64,000 nt of DNA from QHXW01 sp035280425 (GTDB lineage Bacteria; Acidobacteriota; Terriglobia; Bryobacterales; Bryobacteraceae). The stretch lies in contig DATEFW010000044.1 of the NCBI GenBank assembly GCA_035280425.1, forward strand, positions 124,001 to 188,000, in the 5' to 3' direction. This document shows, piece by piece, positions 8,659 through 17,579 of this stretch. A program made the translations under genes and the position numbers. The notes beneath the pieces were generated by a model. It was not told the origin of the DNA. It did no database searches and saw only the letters and a list, made by a program, of their open reading frames with translations. Numbering within the stretch: the stretch's first letter is position 1; every line of letters begins with the position of its first letter.

Positions 8659-10002
8659 ATGCGGCCGGTTATCGTCTTAGGGGCGATTTTTTGTTTCTCC
8701 GGATGCTTCGGCTTCGGGCCCGCACCAACAGCCGACCCGCATCTGGCCGGAGAATATCAGTCACGCCGCGCGGCGCTGCGGAAGGCTCTGGCCGACGGCG
8801 TTACGGTCCTCATGGGACGCGCCGAAAGGGACGAAGACCTGCGGACCGGTTTCTTTCAGGAATCGAATTTTTATTACTTGACCGGCTGGACAGAGCCGGG
8901 AGCCATCCTGGTGCTTGCGCCGCTGCCGGATGACGCAAAAACTCCCGGCTACGCCGCCAAAGCCGCTCTTCCCCGGGAAATCCTGTTCCTTCCGGAGCGA
9001 AATCCGGAACGCGAAAAATGGACCGGGCGCAAATTGGGGCCGGAAGACCAGAATATTCGTGAAGTAACGGGGTTTAGCGCCGTCATGCCCGCCGAGAAGT
9101 TCGAAGGCGAATTCCAGCGAGCGCTCGAGGCTTACGCGCGGATCTACACGCTGGAGGGCCAGCCCGGCGCGGAGCGCATCCGGCAATTGGCTCCGCTGCG
9201 TGACATTGCGAACGCTGCACCCGCGATTGCCAACCTGCGGATGCACAAGTCGTCCGAAGAGATAGCGCTCATCGAACATGCAACAGATGTAACCATTGAG
9301 GCGCATCGTGCAGCCTGGCGGCGCGCCGGTCCGGGCGTGTGGGAATACCAGGTGGCGGCGGCCATGACCGATGTTTACGCCGAGAAAGGCTGCGAGCGGA
9401 GCGCCTATGCGCCCATCGTCGGTTCCGGGCCGAACTCGGTCTATCTCCACTACTCGCGGAATTCGCGGCGCATGGATCGAGGTGAAGTGCTGCTCATGGA
9501 TGTAGGCGCCGAGTGCGTCGGCTATGCCGCGGACGTAACCCGGACCATTCCAGTCGGCGGTAATTTTACGCCTCGGCAACGGGAAATTTACGATATTGTG
9601 CTGGGCGCCCAGAAAGCCGCCATCGACGCCGTCAAGCCCGGCATGACTCTGGCGAAGACCACGCCGAACAGCCTGTACAAAATTGCCTACGATTACATCA
9701 ACACTCACGGCAAAGATCTCCATGGTGAGCCATTGGGCAAATACTTCAATCATGGAATCGGGCATCATGTGGGACTGGATGTCCATGATGCCTCGGATCC
9801 TACCGCGGCGCTCGAGCCGGGAATGGTGATTACCATTGAGCCGGGGATATACATTCCGGAAGAAAACATCGGCGTGCGTGTCGAGGACATGGTGCTGGTC
9901 ACGGACAGGGGCGCCCGCGTGCTCAGCGCCGCGTTGCCGCGCGATCCCGGCGATATTCAAAAACTGGCAGGACACGGCAGGTCCGCCCGAGCGGAGCAGT
10001 AA
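8659..10002 (+). CDS. pepP: Aminopeptidase P-type M24 metallopeptidase, exported
   Basis: A 447-aa Xaa-Pro aminopeptidase-like enzyme that would remove N-terminal residues preceding proline. The five metal ligands of the pita-bread fold are recognisable: two aspartates in MDVGAECVGYAADVTRT, the histidine in GIGHHVGLDVHD, and glutamates in TIEPGIYIPEE and VRVEDMVLVT. An AMP_N domain occupies about residues 30-180 (FFQESNFYYLTGW). The first 20 residues form a signal sequence ending FCFSGC, which could be a lipobox, so it may be a lipoprotein; PepP itself is cytoplasmic. It stops 2 nt before the kinase gene. Confidence 0.88.
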   Translation: MRPVIVLGAIFCFSGCFGFGPAPTADPHLAGEYQSRRAALRKALADGVTVLMGRAERDEDLRTGFFQESNFYYLTGWTEPGAILVLAPLPDDAKTPGYAAKAALPREILFLPERNPEREKWTGRKLGPEDQNIREVTGFSAVMPAEKFEGEFQRALEAYARIYTLEGQPGAERIRQLAPLRDIANAAPAIANLRMHKSSEEIALIEHATDVTIEAHRAAWRRAGPGVWEYQVAAAMTDVYAEKGCERSAYAPIVGSGPNSVYLHYSRNSRRMDRGEVLLMDVGAECVGYAADVTRTIPVGGNFTPRQREIYDIVLGAQKAAIDAVKPGMTLAKTTPNSLYKIAYDYINTHGKDLHGEPLGKYFNHGIGHHVGLDVHDASDPTAALEPGMVITIEPGIYIPEENIGVRVEDMVLVTDRGARVLSAALPRDPGDIQKLAGHGRSARAEQ

Positions 10003-10004
10003 GC

Positions 10005-11861
10005 ATGACTCGCCCGAGTAACCGCAACCTGGCGTATATCGGGATGCTGGCCGGTGTTTTCGTGGTGGCGGTTGCGGCGAGCTGGACGCGAGTCGGCGCC
10101 CAGCTTGACAATGCGGCGTACGATTGGAGCTTTCATCAGTACCGGCCAAAACACTGGCCGACCGAATCCATCGTACTGGCCATCGACGAGGCGTCGCTCA
10201 AAGAGTTCAACGGCCGCATGGGACTGCGCAAAGCGCTGGCCGATGGGCTGCTTGCTATAGCCGGCGCATCGCCTAAGGCAGTAGCGGTCGATGCGATCCT
10301 CGCTGATAGGGCCGATCTGCAATCGGACCGTGCGCTCGAAAGCGCCTTCAGCAAAACGCACAATTTGATTTTGCCCGCCGATTTGCTGACCGATGGCAGC
10401 GGATGGGACGATCCGCTTCCCCGGTTCCGGCGCTGGGCCGTGGCCGTGGGTCACGTGCATCTTGAGCCCGATCTCGACGGTGTCGGCCGTGCCGTGGCGC
10501 TCGAAAAGGCGTACCGGCGCGATCGGCGCTGGGCGCTGTCGCTCGAGGCGTTTCGCGTGAGCCGCGGCGCAACAATTTTGGAAACACCGCAAGGCCTCGA
10601 GGTAGCCGGAATCACCATTCCGGCGCCTGTATCTGAAGGCCGCACCATGCGCATTCGCTATCGGCCGGCGGATTTCGACCCGATTCCGGTGGTTTCCCTC
10701 AAGCGGCTGCACGATACGCCGGCGCTCGCCAGTGAGTTCTCGGGAAAAGTTGTGTTTGCCGGCGTTACCGCCCAAACCGAAACCAAGGACCGCTGGCTCA
10801 CTCCCTACGACCCGACTCCCATGCCGGGGGTAAAGGTATTGGCCAATGCCTTCGACACGATCGCGCACCAGCAGTTTCTGGTGACGGCGGCGGATTGGGC
10901 GGTCATTAGTTTCTGCATTCTGCTGGCATCAGTATCGGGTGTAACCTTCGCCTGGTTGTGGGGATGGCGGGCGAACACCGTTGCGGTGGGGATTCTGGCG
11001 GTAGCTCATGCCATGCCGTACTGGGCGTTTACTCGCGGTACTGTGTTCCCGTTCTCGCCTGGTGTTTCGACTGCATGGCTTTCGATCGTCGCCGCGGCGC
11101 TCTGGCAGCATGTTTTCGTACGCCGGCGCCTGGTGAAATCCGAAGCGGACCGCGATCGCTACCAACACGCCGTCCAGTTTGTTACGCACGAGATGCGCAC
11201 GCCCTTGACGGCTATTCAGGGGTCCAGCGAGCTGATGAGCCGCTACGCGCTGACCGAAGAAAAACGCAAGCAGATCGCAGGCCTGATCCATTCCGAATCG
11301 AAGCGCCTGGGCCGGATGATCGAAATGTTTCTGAATGTCGAACGGCTTTCCGCCGGCCAGATCGAACTGAAAAAAGAGACGTTCCCGGCGAGGAATCTGA
11401 TGGCCGCTTGTGCGGAGCGCTGCGCGCCGCTGGCGCAGCGAAAGCAAATCCGCGTCACCATGGATACTCTGCCCGACGAAATGCTGGTAGGAGATCGCGA
11501 GCTGATGGAATACGCCTTCTATAATCTGCTGACAAACGCGATCAAGTATTCACCCGCAAAAACGGAAGTCACTGTCTACGGCAGCCGCGATGGAGAGACT
11601 TTTCACGTTGCCGTGCAGGACCAAGGTATCGGCATCGATCAGAAAGAAGTCGGCAAGATTTTCCAGAAGTTTTACCGCACCAAGAAGGCCGAGCAGTCAG
11701 GCGAGGCGGGTACCGGAATCGGGCTTTCGATCGTGGAGCAGATCATTCATCAGCACGGTGGAAAAATCGAAGTCACCAGCGCGCCGGGTAAGGGGTCTTG
11801 TTTCACCTTAACCGTGCCTGTGGCGCAGCCGGTTGTTTCACGGCCACAAGCGGCGAGTTGA
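10005..11861 (+). CDS. CHASE2-domain sensor histidine kinase
   Basis: A 618-aa membrane sensor kinase. One N-terminal helix (residues about 8-28) is followed by a periplasmic CHASE2 domain (about 40-280), including IVLAIDEASLKEF and KVVFAGVTAQTETKDRW. Three closely spaced helices (about 290-365) follow. The cytoplasmic HisKA domain has the phosphoacceptor His395 in VTHEMRTPL. The HATPase domain has the N box (YNLLTNAIKYSP), G1 (VQDQGIGID) and G2 (GTGIGLSIV). It starts 2 nt after the M24 stop, and its TGA is 1 nt before the response-regulator start, so the two form a two-component pair. The CHASE2 ligand is unknown. Confidence 0.93.
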   Translation: MTRPSNRNLAYIGMLAGVFVVAVAASWTRVGAQLDNAAYDWSFHQYRPKHWPTESIVLAIDEASLKEFNGRMGLRKALADGLLAIAGASPKAVAVDAILADRADLQSDRALESAFSKTHNLILPADLLTDGSGWDDPLPRFRRWAVAVGHVHLEPDLDGVGRAVALEKAYRRDRRWALSLEAFRVSRGATILETPQGLEVAGITIPAPVSEGRTMRIRYRPADFDPIPVVSLKRLHDTPALASEFSGKVVFAGVTAQTETKDRWLTPYDPTPMPGVKVLANAFDTIAHQQFLVTAADWAVISFCILLASVSGVTFAWLWGWRANTVAVGILAVAHAMPYWAFTRGTVFPFSPGVSTAWLSIVAAALWQHVFVRRRLVKSEADRDRYQHAVQFVTHEMRTPLTAIQGSSELMSRYALTEEKRKQIAGLIHSESKRLGRMIEMFLNVERLSAGQIELKKETFPARNLMAACAERCAPLAQRKQIRVTMDTLPDEMLVGDRELMEYAFYNLLTNAIKYSPAKTEVTVYGSRDGETFHVAVQDQGIGIDQKEVGKIFQKFYRTKKAEQSGEAGTGIGLSIVEQIIHQHGGKIEVTSAPGKGSCFTLTVPVAQPVVSRPQAAS

Positions 11862-11862
11862 C

Positions 11863-13173
11863 ATGGAACGTTTATTGATCGTCGAGGATGACGCCGGCGT
11901 GCGTTCTACCATCGTGAATTTTCTCGAGCTCGAGGGCTACGCCGTGGATGCCGTAGCCTCGACCGATGAAGCTCTGGAGCGGCTGAAGGTGGCTGCCTAT
12001 CCGATCGTCATTTCCGATATTTATATCGATTCGCGCACCGGCCTGGACGTGCTCGACGCCGCCAAACGGACGGATCCCTCGTGCTCAGTAATTTTGATGA
12101 CCGCGCGCGGAACGATGGAAACGGTTATGGCGGCCACGCGGGGCGGCGCATTCGATTACATCGCCAAGCCGTTTGATCTCGACCGCATGCTGGAAACCAT
12201 CCGGCGTGCGGAAGCCGCACGGGTTCAAGAATCCGACGAAGTGGGGCAGGAAGAACTGCCCGAAACCGAGATGATCGGCAGCACCTCAGGAATGATCGAA
12301 ATTTACAAAACGGTTTCGCGCGTTGCGCCCACCGATGCCACGGTGCTGATTGAGGGCGAAACCGGAACGGGCAAGGAACTGGTTGCGCGCATGATCCACC
12401 GCAATAGCCCGCGCGCATCTCAATCCTTTGTGCCGGTGGATTGCGCCTCTATTGCCCCGACCCTGCTTGAAAGTGAACTGTTCGGCGCCTTGAAGGGCGC
12501 CTACACCGGGGCAGACCGGGACCGCTTAGGCGTATTTGAGGCGGCGCATAAGGGCACGGTTTTTCTCGATGAGATCGGCGATATCGAACTGGGATTTCAG
12601 TTGAAGCTGCTGCGCTTCCTGCAAGAGCGGGAGATACGTCCGCTGGGGGCATCCCGCGCCAAGCAGGTGGATGTGCGTGTGCTGGCCGCCACCAATCGCG
12701 ACCTGCAAAAAATGGTCGAAGAGGGCAAATTCCGGGAGGACCTCTGGTTCCGTTTAAACGTCGTGCGCATCCTGATTCCGCCGCTGCGCGCGCGGCGCGG
12801 CGATATTCCATTACTGGCGCGGTTCTTCGTGGGCAAATATAACGCACGGTATAGTCGCGACGTGAAGTTGATGGAATCGGGCGTCAAGGCCATGCAGGAG
12901 CAGCCGTGGCCGGGCAACGTGCGACAGTTGCAGCACCTGATCGAGCGCCTCACGATACTCGCTCCCAACGACCGGATCGACAACGAGGCGGTCCATGATG
13001 GGCTCGAAGCCATGGAATCGCGTGACCACTCCGTCGAGACGCTGGCCGCGGCGGAGACCGAACAGATTCGCCGCGTGCTCGCGGCCACGGGCGGCAACAA
13101 AAGCCGGGCCGCCCAGATCTTGGGAATCGAGCGCAAAACGCTTTACCGCAAGCTGGAGCGCATGAAGCTATAA
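11863..13173 (+). CDS. Sigma-54-dependent response regulator (NtrC family)
   Basis: 436 aa: receiver domain (residues 1-120, phospho-Asp52 in IVISDIYIDS), AAA+ sigma-54 activator domain with Walker A GETGTGKE, and a Fis-type helix-turn-helix (NKSRAAQILGIERKTLYRKL) at the end. The sigma-54 contact loop reads GAYTGA rather than GAFTGA, a conservative change. The ATG at 11863 follows the kinase stop directly, so this is its cognate partner. It should activate sigma-54 promoters on a signal seen by the CHASE2 kinase. No -24/-12 sites were identified in the flanks by eye. Confidence 0.95.
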   Translation: MERLLIVEDDAGVRSTIVNFLELEGYAVDAVASTDEALERLKVAAYPIVISDIYIDSRTGLDVLDAAKRTDPSCSVILMTARGTMETVMAATRGGAFDYIAKPFDLDRMLETIRRAEAARVQESDEVGQEELPETEMIGSTSGMIEIYKTVSRVAPTDATVLIEGETGTGKELVARMIHRNSPRASQSFVPVDCASIAPTLLESELFGALKGAYTGADRDRLGVFEAAHKGTVFLDEIGDIELGFQLKLLRFLQEREIRPLGASRAKQVDVRVLAATNRDLQKMVEEGKFREDLWFRLNVVRILIPPLRARRGDIPLLARFFVGKYNARYSRDVKLMESGVKAMQEQPWPGNVRQLQHLIERLTILAPNDRIDNEAVHDGLEAMESRDHSVETLAAAETEQIRRVLAATGGNKSRAAQILGIERKTLYRKLERMKL

Positions 13174-13196
13174 ATCGGCTCCGCCAAGCAGCGCGA

Positions 13197-13202
13197 TAAA
13201 AT
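13197..13202 (+). promoter_or_regulatory. TAAAAT box, possible leaderless promoter
   Basis: The hexamer ends 9 nt before the ATG at 13212. There is no ribosome site between, which fits a transcript starting at the start codon. Confidence 0.42.
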
Positions 13203-13211
13203 ACGCATTAC

Positions 13212-14072
13212 ATGCCCCAACTTTTTCCGATCGCCGCGATCACGGACGAGTTTTCCCCTGATCTGGAAACCGCTGTCAACTCCATGAGCGAAATCGGCAT
13301 GACGGCCGCCGAGCTCCGCATGATTTTCGACAGGAATGTCATCGACCTCACCGACAGCGAGCTGGACCGCGCCAAAAAGATTGTCGCCGGCCGCGGTTTG
13401 GAAATCATTTCGATTGCTTCGCCTCTGCTCAAGTGCGTGCTGCCGGACGCGCCGGAGATTGATGCGCGCTTCCAGCAGGACATCTTCGCCTCCAAGCACA
13501 CGTTTGAAGATCAGCCGCGGCTCACCTCCCGAGCCTTCGAGATTGCCAAGCGCATGGGAGCGCGGATTGTGCGTGTGTTTTCCTACTGGCGCACTGTGCA
13601 GCCGGAGAAATGTTTCGACCGCGTCGTCGTTGCGCTGCGCCGGCTGGCGGATCAAGCGGCCGGACAAGGTCTGATCATCGGGCTTGAAAACGAACAGGCA
13701 TGCAATATCGCGACCGGCGCCGAGACCGCCCGCGTGCTCGAGGCGATCGACCACCCGAATCTTAAAGTCGTCTGGGACCCCTGCAACGCGCTGGTTTCCG
13801 GAGAGAAGCCGTTCCCCGACGGGTATCGGAGGATCAGTCCCGGCCGCATCGTTCACGTCCACGCGAAAGATTGTTTTGTTCAGGACCACACGCCCAGTTT
13901 CGGCCCCTTCGGCGAGTGTGGTATCGACTGGAAAGGGCAAATTAGCGCTCTGGTTGCCGATGGTTACAAAGGCTATATCAGTCTGGAAACGCACTGGCAG
14001 GGGCCGGGCGGCGACAAGCTCGCGGGCAGTGTTATTTGCGGGCGAAATCTAAGAGCGCTCGTCGCCGCGTGA
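13212..14072 (+). CDS. Sugar phosphate isomerase/epimerase (AP-endonuclease-2-like TIM barrel)
   Basis: A 286-aa single-domain TIM barrel of the xylose-isomerase-like superfamily. Visible signatures include FPIAAITDEFSPDL at the N terminus, GLIIGLENEQACN with a metal-ligand glutamate, KVVWDPCNAL, RIVHVHAKDC with histidine ligands, and YISLETHW at the end. No export signal is seen. The family acts as sugar isomerases, epimerases or dehydratases of inositol-type compounds; the substrate cannot be assigned. It lies 38 nt after the regulator gene but has its own TAAAAT box, so it may be independently transcribed. Confidence 0.88.
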   Translation: MPQLFPIAAITDEFSPDLETAVNSMSEIGMTAAELRMIFDRNVIDLTDSELDRAKKIVAGRGLEIISIASPLLKCVLPDAPEIDARFQQDIFASKHTFEDQPRLTSRAFEIAKRMGARIVRVFSYWRTVQPEKCFDRVVVALRRLADQAAGQGLIIGLENEQACNIATGAETARVLEAIDHPNLKVVWDPCNALVSGEKPFPDGYRRISPGRIVHVHAKDCFVQDHTPSFGPFGECGIDWKGQISALVADGYKGYISLETHWQGPGGDKLAGSVICGRNLRALVAA

Positions 14073-14080
14073 TATTCTGA

Positions 14081-14350
14081 GGAACAGACGAAGGCCCCCA
14101 GAATGCGTCTCCGCACGGCAAGTTGTTTTCCAACAGCGGAAAAATCATCCCACGGGGCCGTTACCTTTGAACCCGGCTGTACGTATGACACAAAGAGTGC
14201 AGCTGCGCACGCGTGTGGAATCGAGGAATCGGTGGTGTCGTCGCAGTGTGCCTTCAGTCCGGCGGTCCATGGAAAGTCGGAAAGGCGGTACCGGTCGCCA
14301 TCAGGTCAACCACATTAACTATGCGATGACGCCGTAGCAGCGTCAGTTCC
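14081..14350 (-). ncRNA. ssrS: Probable 6S RNA (expanded)
   Basis: This 292-nt gap (14073-14364) holds no convincing protein gene but is strongly structured. On the minus strand it contains CTGCGACGACAC (14235-14246), identical to my recollection of the 3' half of E. coli 6S RNA. Farther 3' lies GGGTTCAAAGGTAACGGCC (14156-14174), which matches 16 of 19 positions of the E. coli GGGUUCAAGG segment. The ends pair: GGAAC/GTTCC and GACG/CGTC (14346-14350 with 14081-14085; 14341-14344 with 14087-14090). Inside are GCGTC/GACGC and CGCA/TGCG helices. 6S RNA binds sigma-70 RNA polymerase. The spacing between the two motifs is about 45 nt longer than in E. coli. Confidence 0.5.
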
Positions 14351-14364
14351 GGCTCTCCAATCCG

Positions 14365-16614
14365 ATGTTTGAGTTTCTCTTTAAATATCCGGTCACGGTT
14401 TTTTCGCGGGGGCAGTTTGTCTTTCTATCGCCTTGGCCGGCGTGGCTGCTGCTGCTCGCGATCATCGCCGCGGGGGGCGGTCTCGCCTGGCACGTTTCCC
14501 GCAACCGTAGATTGCTCTCCGGCGTAAGGCCGGCGATCGTCTGGGTGCTCGAAACGGCACTGGTGGCGCTGGTGCTGTTTCTGGTGTGGCATCCGGCGAT
14601 CAGTATTGCCACTCTCAGGCCGCAACAGAACGTGGTTGCGGTGCTGGTGGACGACTCGCAAAGTATGGCCGTTCCGGAAAATGGCACGACGCGGCTGGCG
14701 CAGGCGGAAAAGCTTTTGGACGGCGGTCTCCTCGCTGCGCTTCAAAAAAAATTTCAGGTGCGGCTTTATCATTTCGGCAAAGATCTCGCGCGCATCCCGA
14801 AAGTCGACCAACTGCACGGCGGCGCGCCTGCCACGCGCATCGGAGCGAGTCTGGATGAACTGCTGGACGAATCGGCAACGCTTCCACTAGGAGCGGTGGT
14901 CGTATTGAGCGACGGCTCGGACAATTCGGGCGGGATCGACCTGGACGCGATCGCACATATTCGTCGCGCACATGTTCCCGTCCACACGATCGGTTTCGGG
15001 CGCGAGAGATTGACGCGCGATATCGAAATCTCGGACGTGGCTTTGCCTTCGAAGGCCTTGGCGGATTCCCGCTTGAACGCCGTCGTTACGTTCCGCCAGT
15101 TCGGTTGCACGCGCGAGAGGGCCCGCCTGACCGTGCGGGAAGGCAACCGGCTGTTGGCGTCTCGCGACATTGTCTTGAAGAACGAGGAAACGCCGCAGTC
15201 TGAGGCGTTGCTGTTCAATGCCGGCTTAGCCGGACCGCGGACTTTTGAGTTCTCGATCGAACCTCTGGCGGGCGAAGAGAATCTGAAAAACAACGAGCTG
15301 ACGCGCCTCGTCAACGTGACTTCCTCGAAGCCGCGTATCCTCTATATCGAAGGCGAGCCGAGGTGGGAATATAAGTTTATCCGCCGTGGCGTCGAGGAAG
15401 ACCGCAGTTTGCAGCTCACTTCCATGGTCCGCACCACGCAGAACAAGATTTACCGCCAGGGAATTAACGATCCCAAAGAGCTCGAAGACGGCTTCCCCTC
15501 CAAACTCGAAGAACTGTTCGGCTACGACGGGCTGATTATCGGGACAGTCGAAGCTGGATATTTCACGCCACAGCAGCAGGATCTGATCCGCGAGTTTGTC
15601 GACCGGCGCGGCGCGGGCGTGCTGTTCCTCGGCGGCCGGGCTTCACTTTCTGATGGCGGCTGGGCTCATTCGCCGCTGGCGGATCTGCTGCCGGTTCGAA
15701 TTGCGGATGTCAAAGGCACGTTTCATCGCGACTCGGTCGCCGCCGAGCTCACTCCCGAGGGCCGCGAAAACGTTATTTGCCGTCTGCAAGAAGACGCGGC
15801 GGCGAACGCGGAGCGCTGGAAGAAAATGCCTGCCCTAGCCGACTACCAACAGGTGGGTGAAGCCAAGCCTGGCGCGTTGACGCTTCTTGAGATGACGATT
15901 CCCGGTCGGCGCCATTCCCCGCTGCTCGTCATCGAGAACTACGGACGCGGCCGAACGGCGCTTTTTGCAACGGGCGGAAGCTGGCGCTGGCAGATGAGGC
16001 AGCCGCACGAAGATAAAACCCACGAGATGTTCTGGCAGCAATTACTGCGCTGGCTGGTCGCCGATACGCCGGGACGGGTTACGGCCTCGACGCCGCGCCA
16101 GATTCTGGCGGATGACACGCGTGTACGTTTCCGCGTCGAGGTGCGCGACAAGCAGTTCCGTCCGATGAGCGACGCCACCGCGGAGGCGCACATCGTCGGC
16201 CCCGGCGGCGCGGCAGATACGATTTCGCTTGCGCCGCAGCCGCTCGAAGCAGGTATCTATACCGGCGAGTGGACGGCGGAAAAGCCCGGTTCGTACATGG
16301 CGGAGATCTCCGTGCGGCAGGGGCAACAGGACGCCGGTCATGACGTCGTCATGTTCCGCAGGGAAGACGGCGTGGCAGAAAACTTCCACTTGGCTCAGAA
16401 TCGCGAGCTGCTCGAAAAGCTGGCGGAGGAAACCGGAGGCCGTTACTACCCTGCAAACCGCGCCTCACGCCTAACGGACGATATCGCATACTCCGATGCC
16501 GGAATTACAATCCGGGAAACCAAGGATCTTTGGGATATGCCGGTGGTGTTTTTGGCGGCGCTGTTGCTGCGCGCTTCCGAATGGTTGCTGCGGCGCAAGT
16601 GGGGGGTTGTATGA
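14365..16614 (+). CDS. Membrane-anchored VWA / glutamine-amidotransferase-like protein
   Basis: 749 aa. Two or three N-terminal membrane helices (residues about 22-45 and 52-78) precede a von Willebrand A domain whose metal site reads VLVDDSQSM (DxSxS). The middle (about residues 330-480) resembles a class-I glutamine-amidotransferase-like fold (RILYIEGEPRWEYKFIRRG, YDGLIIGTVEAGYF), and a beta-rich region follows. A last hydrophobic stretch (MPVVFLAALLLRASEWLL) closes the protein. Such proteins are regularly found beside MoxR ATPases and are thought to take part in envelope complex assembly, but the function is unproven. It overlaps the next gene by 4 nt (ATGA). Confidence 0.82.
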   Translation: MFEFLFKYPVTVFSRGQFVFLSPWPAWLLLLAIIAAGGGLAWHVSRNRRLLSGVRPAIVWVLETALVALVLFLVWHPAISIATLRPQQNVVAVLVDDSQSMAVPENGTTRLAQAEKLLDGGLLAALQKKFQVRLYHFGKDLARIPKVDQLHGGAPATRIGASLDELLDESATLPLGAVVVLSDGSDNSGGIDLDAIAHIRRAHVPVHTIGFGRERLTRDIEISDVALPSKALADSRLNAVVTFRQFGCTRERARLTVREGNRLLASRDIVLKNEETPQSEALLFNAGLAGPRTFEFSIEPLAGEENLKNNELTRLVNVTSSKPRILYIEGEPRWEYKFIRRGVEEDRSLQLTSMVRTTQNKIYRQGINDPKELEDGFPSKLEELFGYDGLIIGTVEAGYFTPQQQDLIREFVDRRGAGVLFLGGRASLSDGGWAHSPLADLLPVRIADVKGTFHRDSVAAELTPEGRENVICRLQEDAAANAERWKKMPALADYQQVGEAKPGALTLLEMTIPGRRHSPLLVIENYGRGRTALFATGGSWRWQMRQPHEDKTHEMFWQQLLRWLVADTPGRVTASTPRQILADDTRVRFRVEVRDKQFRPMSDATAEAHIVGPGGAADTISLAPQPLEAGIYTGEWTAEKPGSYMAEISVRQGQQDAGHDVVMFRREDGVAENFHLAQNRELLEKLAEETGGRYYPANRASRLTDDIAYSDAGITIRETKDLWDMPVVFLAALLLRASEWLLRRKWGVV

Positions 16615-17579
16615 GCCCGATCGGACGGCCGGGCGAATCGGCGGCTCGGCTGCGGGTATTGCTGCTGCCGGCAATCTTCTTCTTTTGTTCACTTCAAGTG
16701 CGGGCGGCCACGTTTTATCTCACCATTGCCGGCCTGGGCGGCGAGCCGGATTACGACCAGCGCTTCGCCATGTGGGCCGACGAAATTGAAACGATTCTCA
16801 AGGGTTACGGTGATTCCAAAATTGAAACGCTCAAGTCGCCGGCCTCGACGCGCGCCAATATACGGGCGGCGCTGGAAAAGATTGCGCGCGAATCGAAACC
16901 GGACGATGCACTGGTCGTGATGCTGATCGGCCACGGCAGCTATGATGGCTACGACTACAAAATGAATCTGCCCGGTCCGGATCTCACAGGCACGGACCTG
17001 GCCGCGCTGCTGGATCGCGTTCCCACCACGCGCCAACTGGTAGTGAATATGACCAGCGCGAGCGGCGGCGCGATGAACGCGTTGCGCAAAGAAAACCGCG
17101 TTGTGATCACCGCCACCAAGGCGGGCACCGAGCGCAACGCGACAGTTTTTGCCCGTTACTTTGTCGAGGCGCTGCGTGATCCGGCAGCCGATACGGACAA
17201 AAACGATACGATATCGGCGCTTGAGGCCTTTCATTATGCGCAGCACAAAGTCGCCGAGTATTACGAGACCGAGAAGCGGTTAGCTACCGAGCACGCGTTG
17301 CTCGAAGATACGGGGAAGAACTCGGGCGTGCGCGATCCCTCGGTCGAGAATCGCGAAGGGCTCCGGGCCGCCGCATTTCCGCTGGTTCACCTGGGAGCCG
17401 CGAAATCGTTGGCGAACAATCCCGAAAAAAAGAAGCTGCTGGCTAAAAAGGAACAGCTCGAGCAGCAGATCGACGAATTGAAGTACAACAAGTCGATGAT
17501 GGCGCCGGATCAGTACAAGAAAACGCTTACCGGGTTGCTCATCGAGCTGGCGAAAACGCAACAGGAGCTGGACCAGTGA
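16611..17579 (+). CDS. Secreted caspase-fold (C13/C14-like) protein, catalytic Cys apparently lost
   Basis: 322 aa with a signal peptide (hydrophobic residues 16-32, ending VRA-AT). The core has the caspase/legumain layout: VVMLIGHGSYDGYDYK supplies the catalytic histidine, and QLVVNMTSASGGAMNAL lies where the strand ending in the nucleophilic Cys should be. There a Ser-Ala-Ser-Gly stretch replaces the usual C-x-S-G, so the protein may be a pseudo-enzyme. A C-terminal coiled coil (about residues 275-322, KKKLLAKKEQLEQQIDELK) suggests oligomerisation. Start ATG 16611 overlaps the upstream stop. Cleavage function is doubtful, and a scaffold role within the MoxR locus is inference. Confidence 0.75.
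   Translation: MSPIGRPGESAARLRVLLLPAIFFFCSLQVRAATFYLTIAGLGGEPDYDQRFAMWADEIETILKGYGDSKIETLKSPASTRANIRAALEKIARESKPDDALVVMLIGHGSYDGYDYKMNLPGPDLTGTDLAALLDRVPTTRQLVVNMTSASGGAMNALRKENRVVITATKAGTERNATVFARYFVEALRDPAADTDKNDTISALEAFHYAQHKVAEYYETEKRLATEHALLEDTGKNSGVRDPSVENREGLRAAAFPLVHLGAAKSLANNPEKKKLLAKKEQLEQQIDELKYNKSMMAPDQYKKTLTGLLIELAKTQQELDQ

Noticed and set aside
7308..8933. A 541-codon open frame on the plus strand
   Set aside because: It is antisense to the glycosyltransferase gene and runs out of frame into the M24 gene; the composition (Arg/Gly/Pro-rich) is that of a GC-rich shadow frame.
8761..10149. A 462-codon open frame on the minus strand
   Set aside because: Antisense shadow of the M24 peptidase, whose five metal ligands are on the plus strand.
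14103..14318. A 71-codon plus-strand frame in the gap before the VWA gene
   Set aside because: There is no ribosome site and no recognisable composition, and the same bases form nested RNA helices with 6S-like blocks on the other strand.
14081..14350. Cobalamin or other riboswitch for the VWA gene, or RNase P/tmRNA
   Set aside because: No B12 box, no GAGGAAAGTCC-type P RNA core and no tRNA-like tmRNA ends were found; the 6S-like blocks on the minus strand are more specific.
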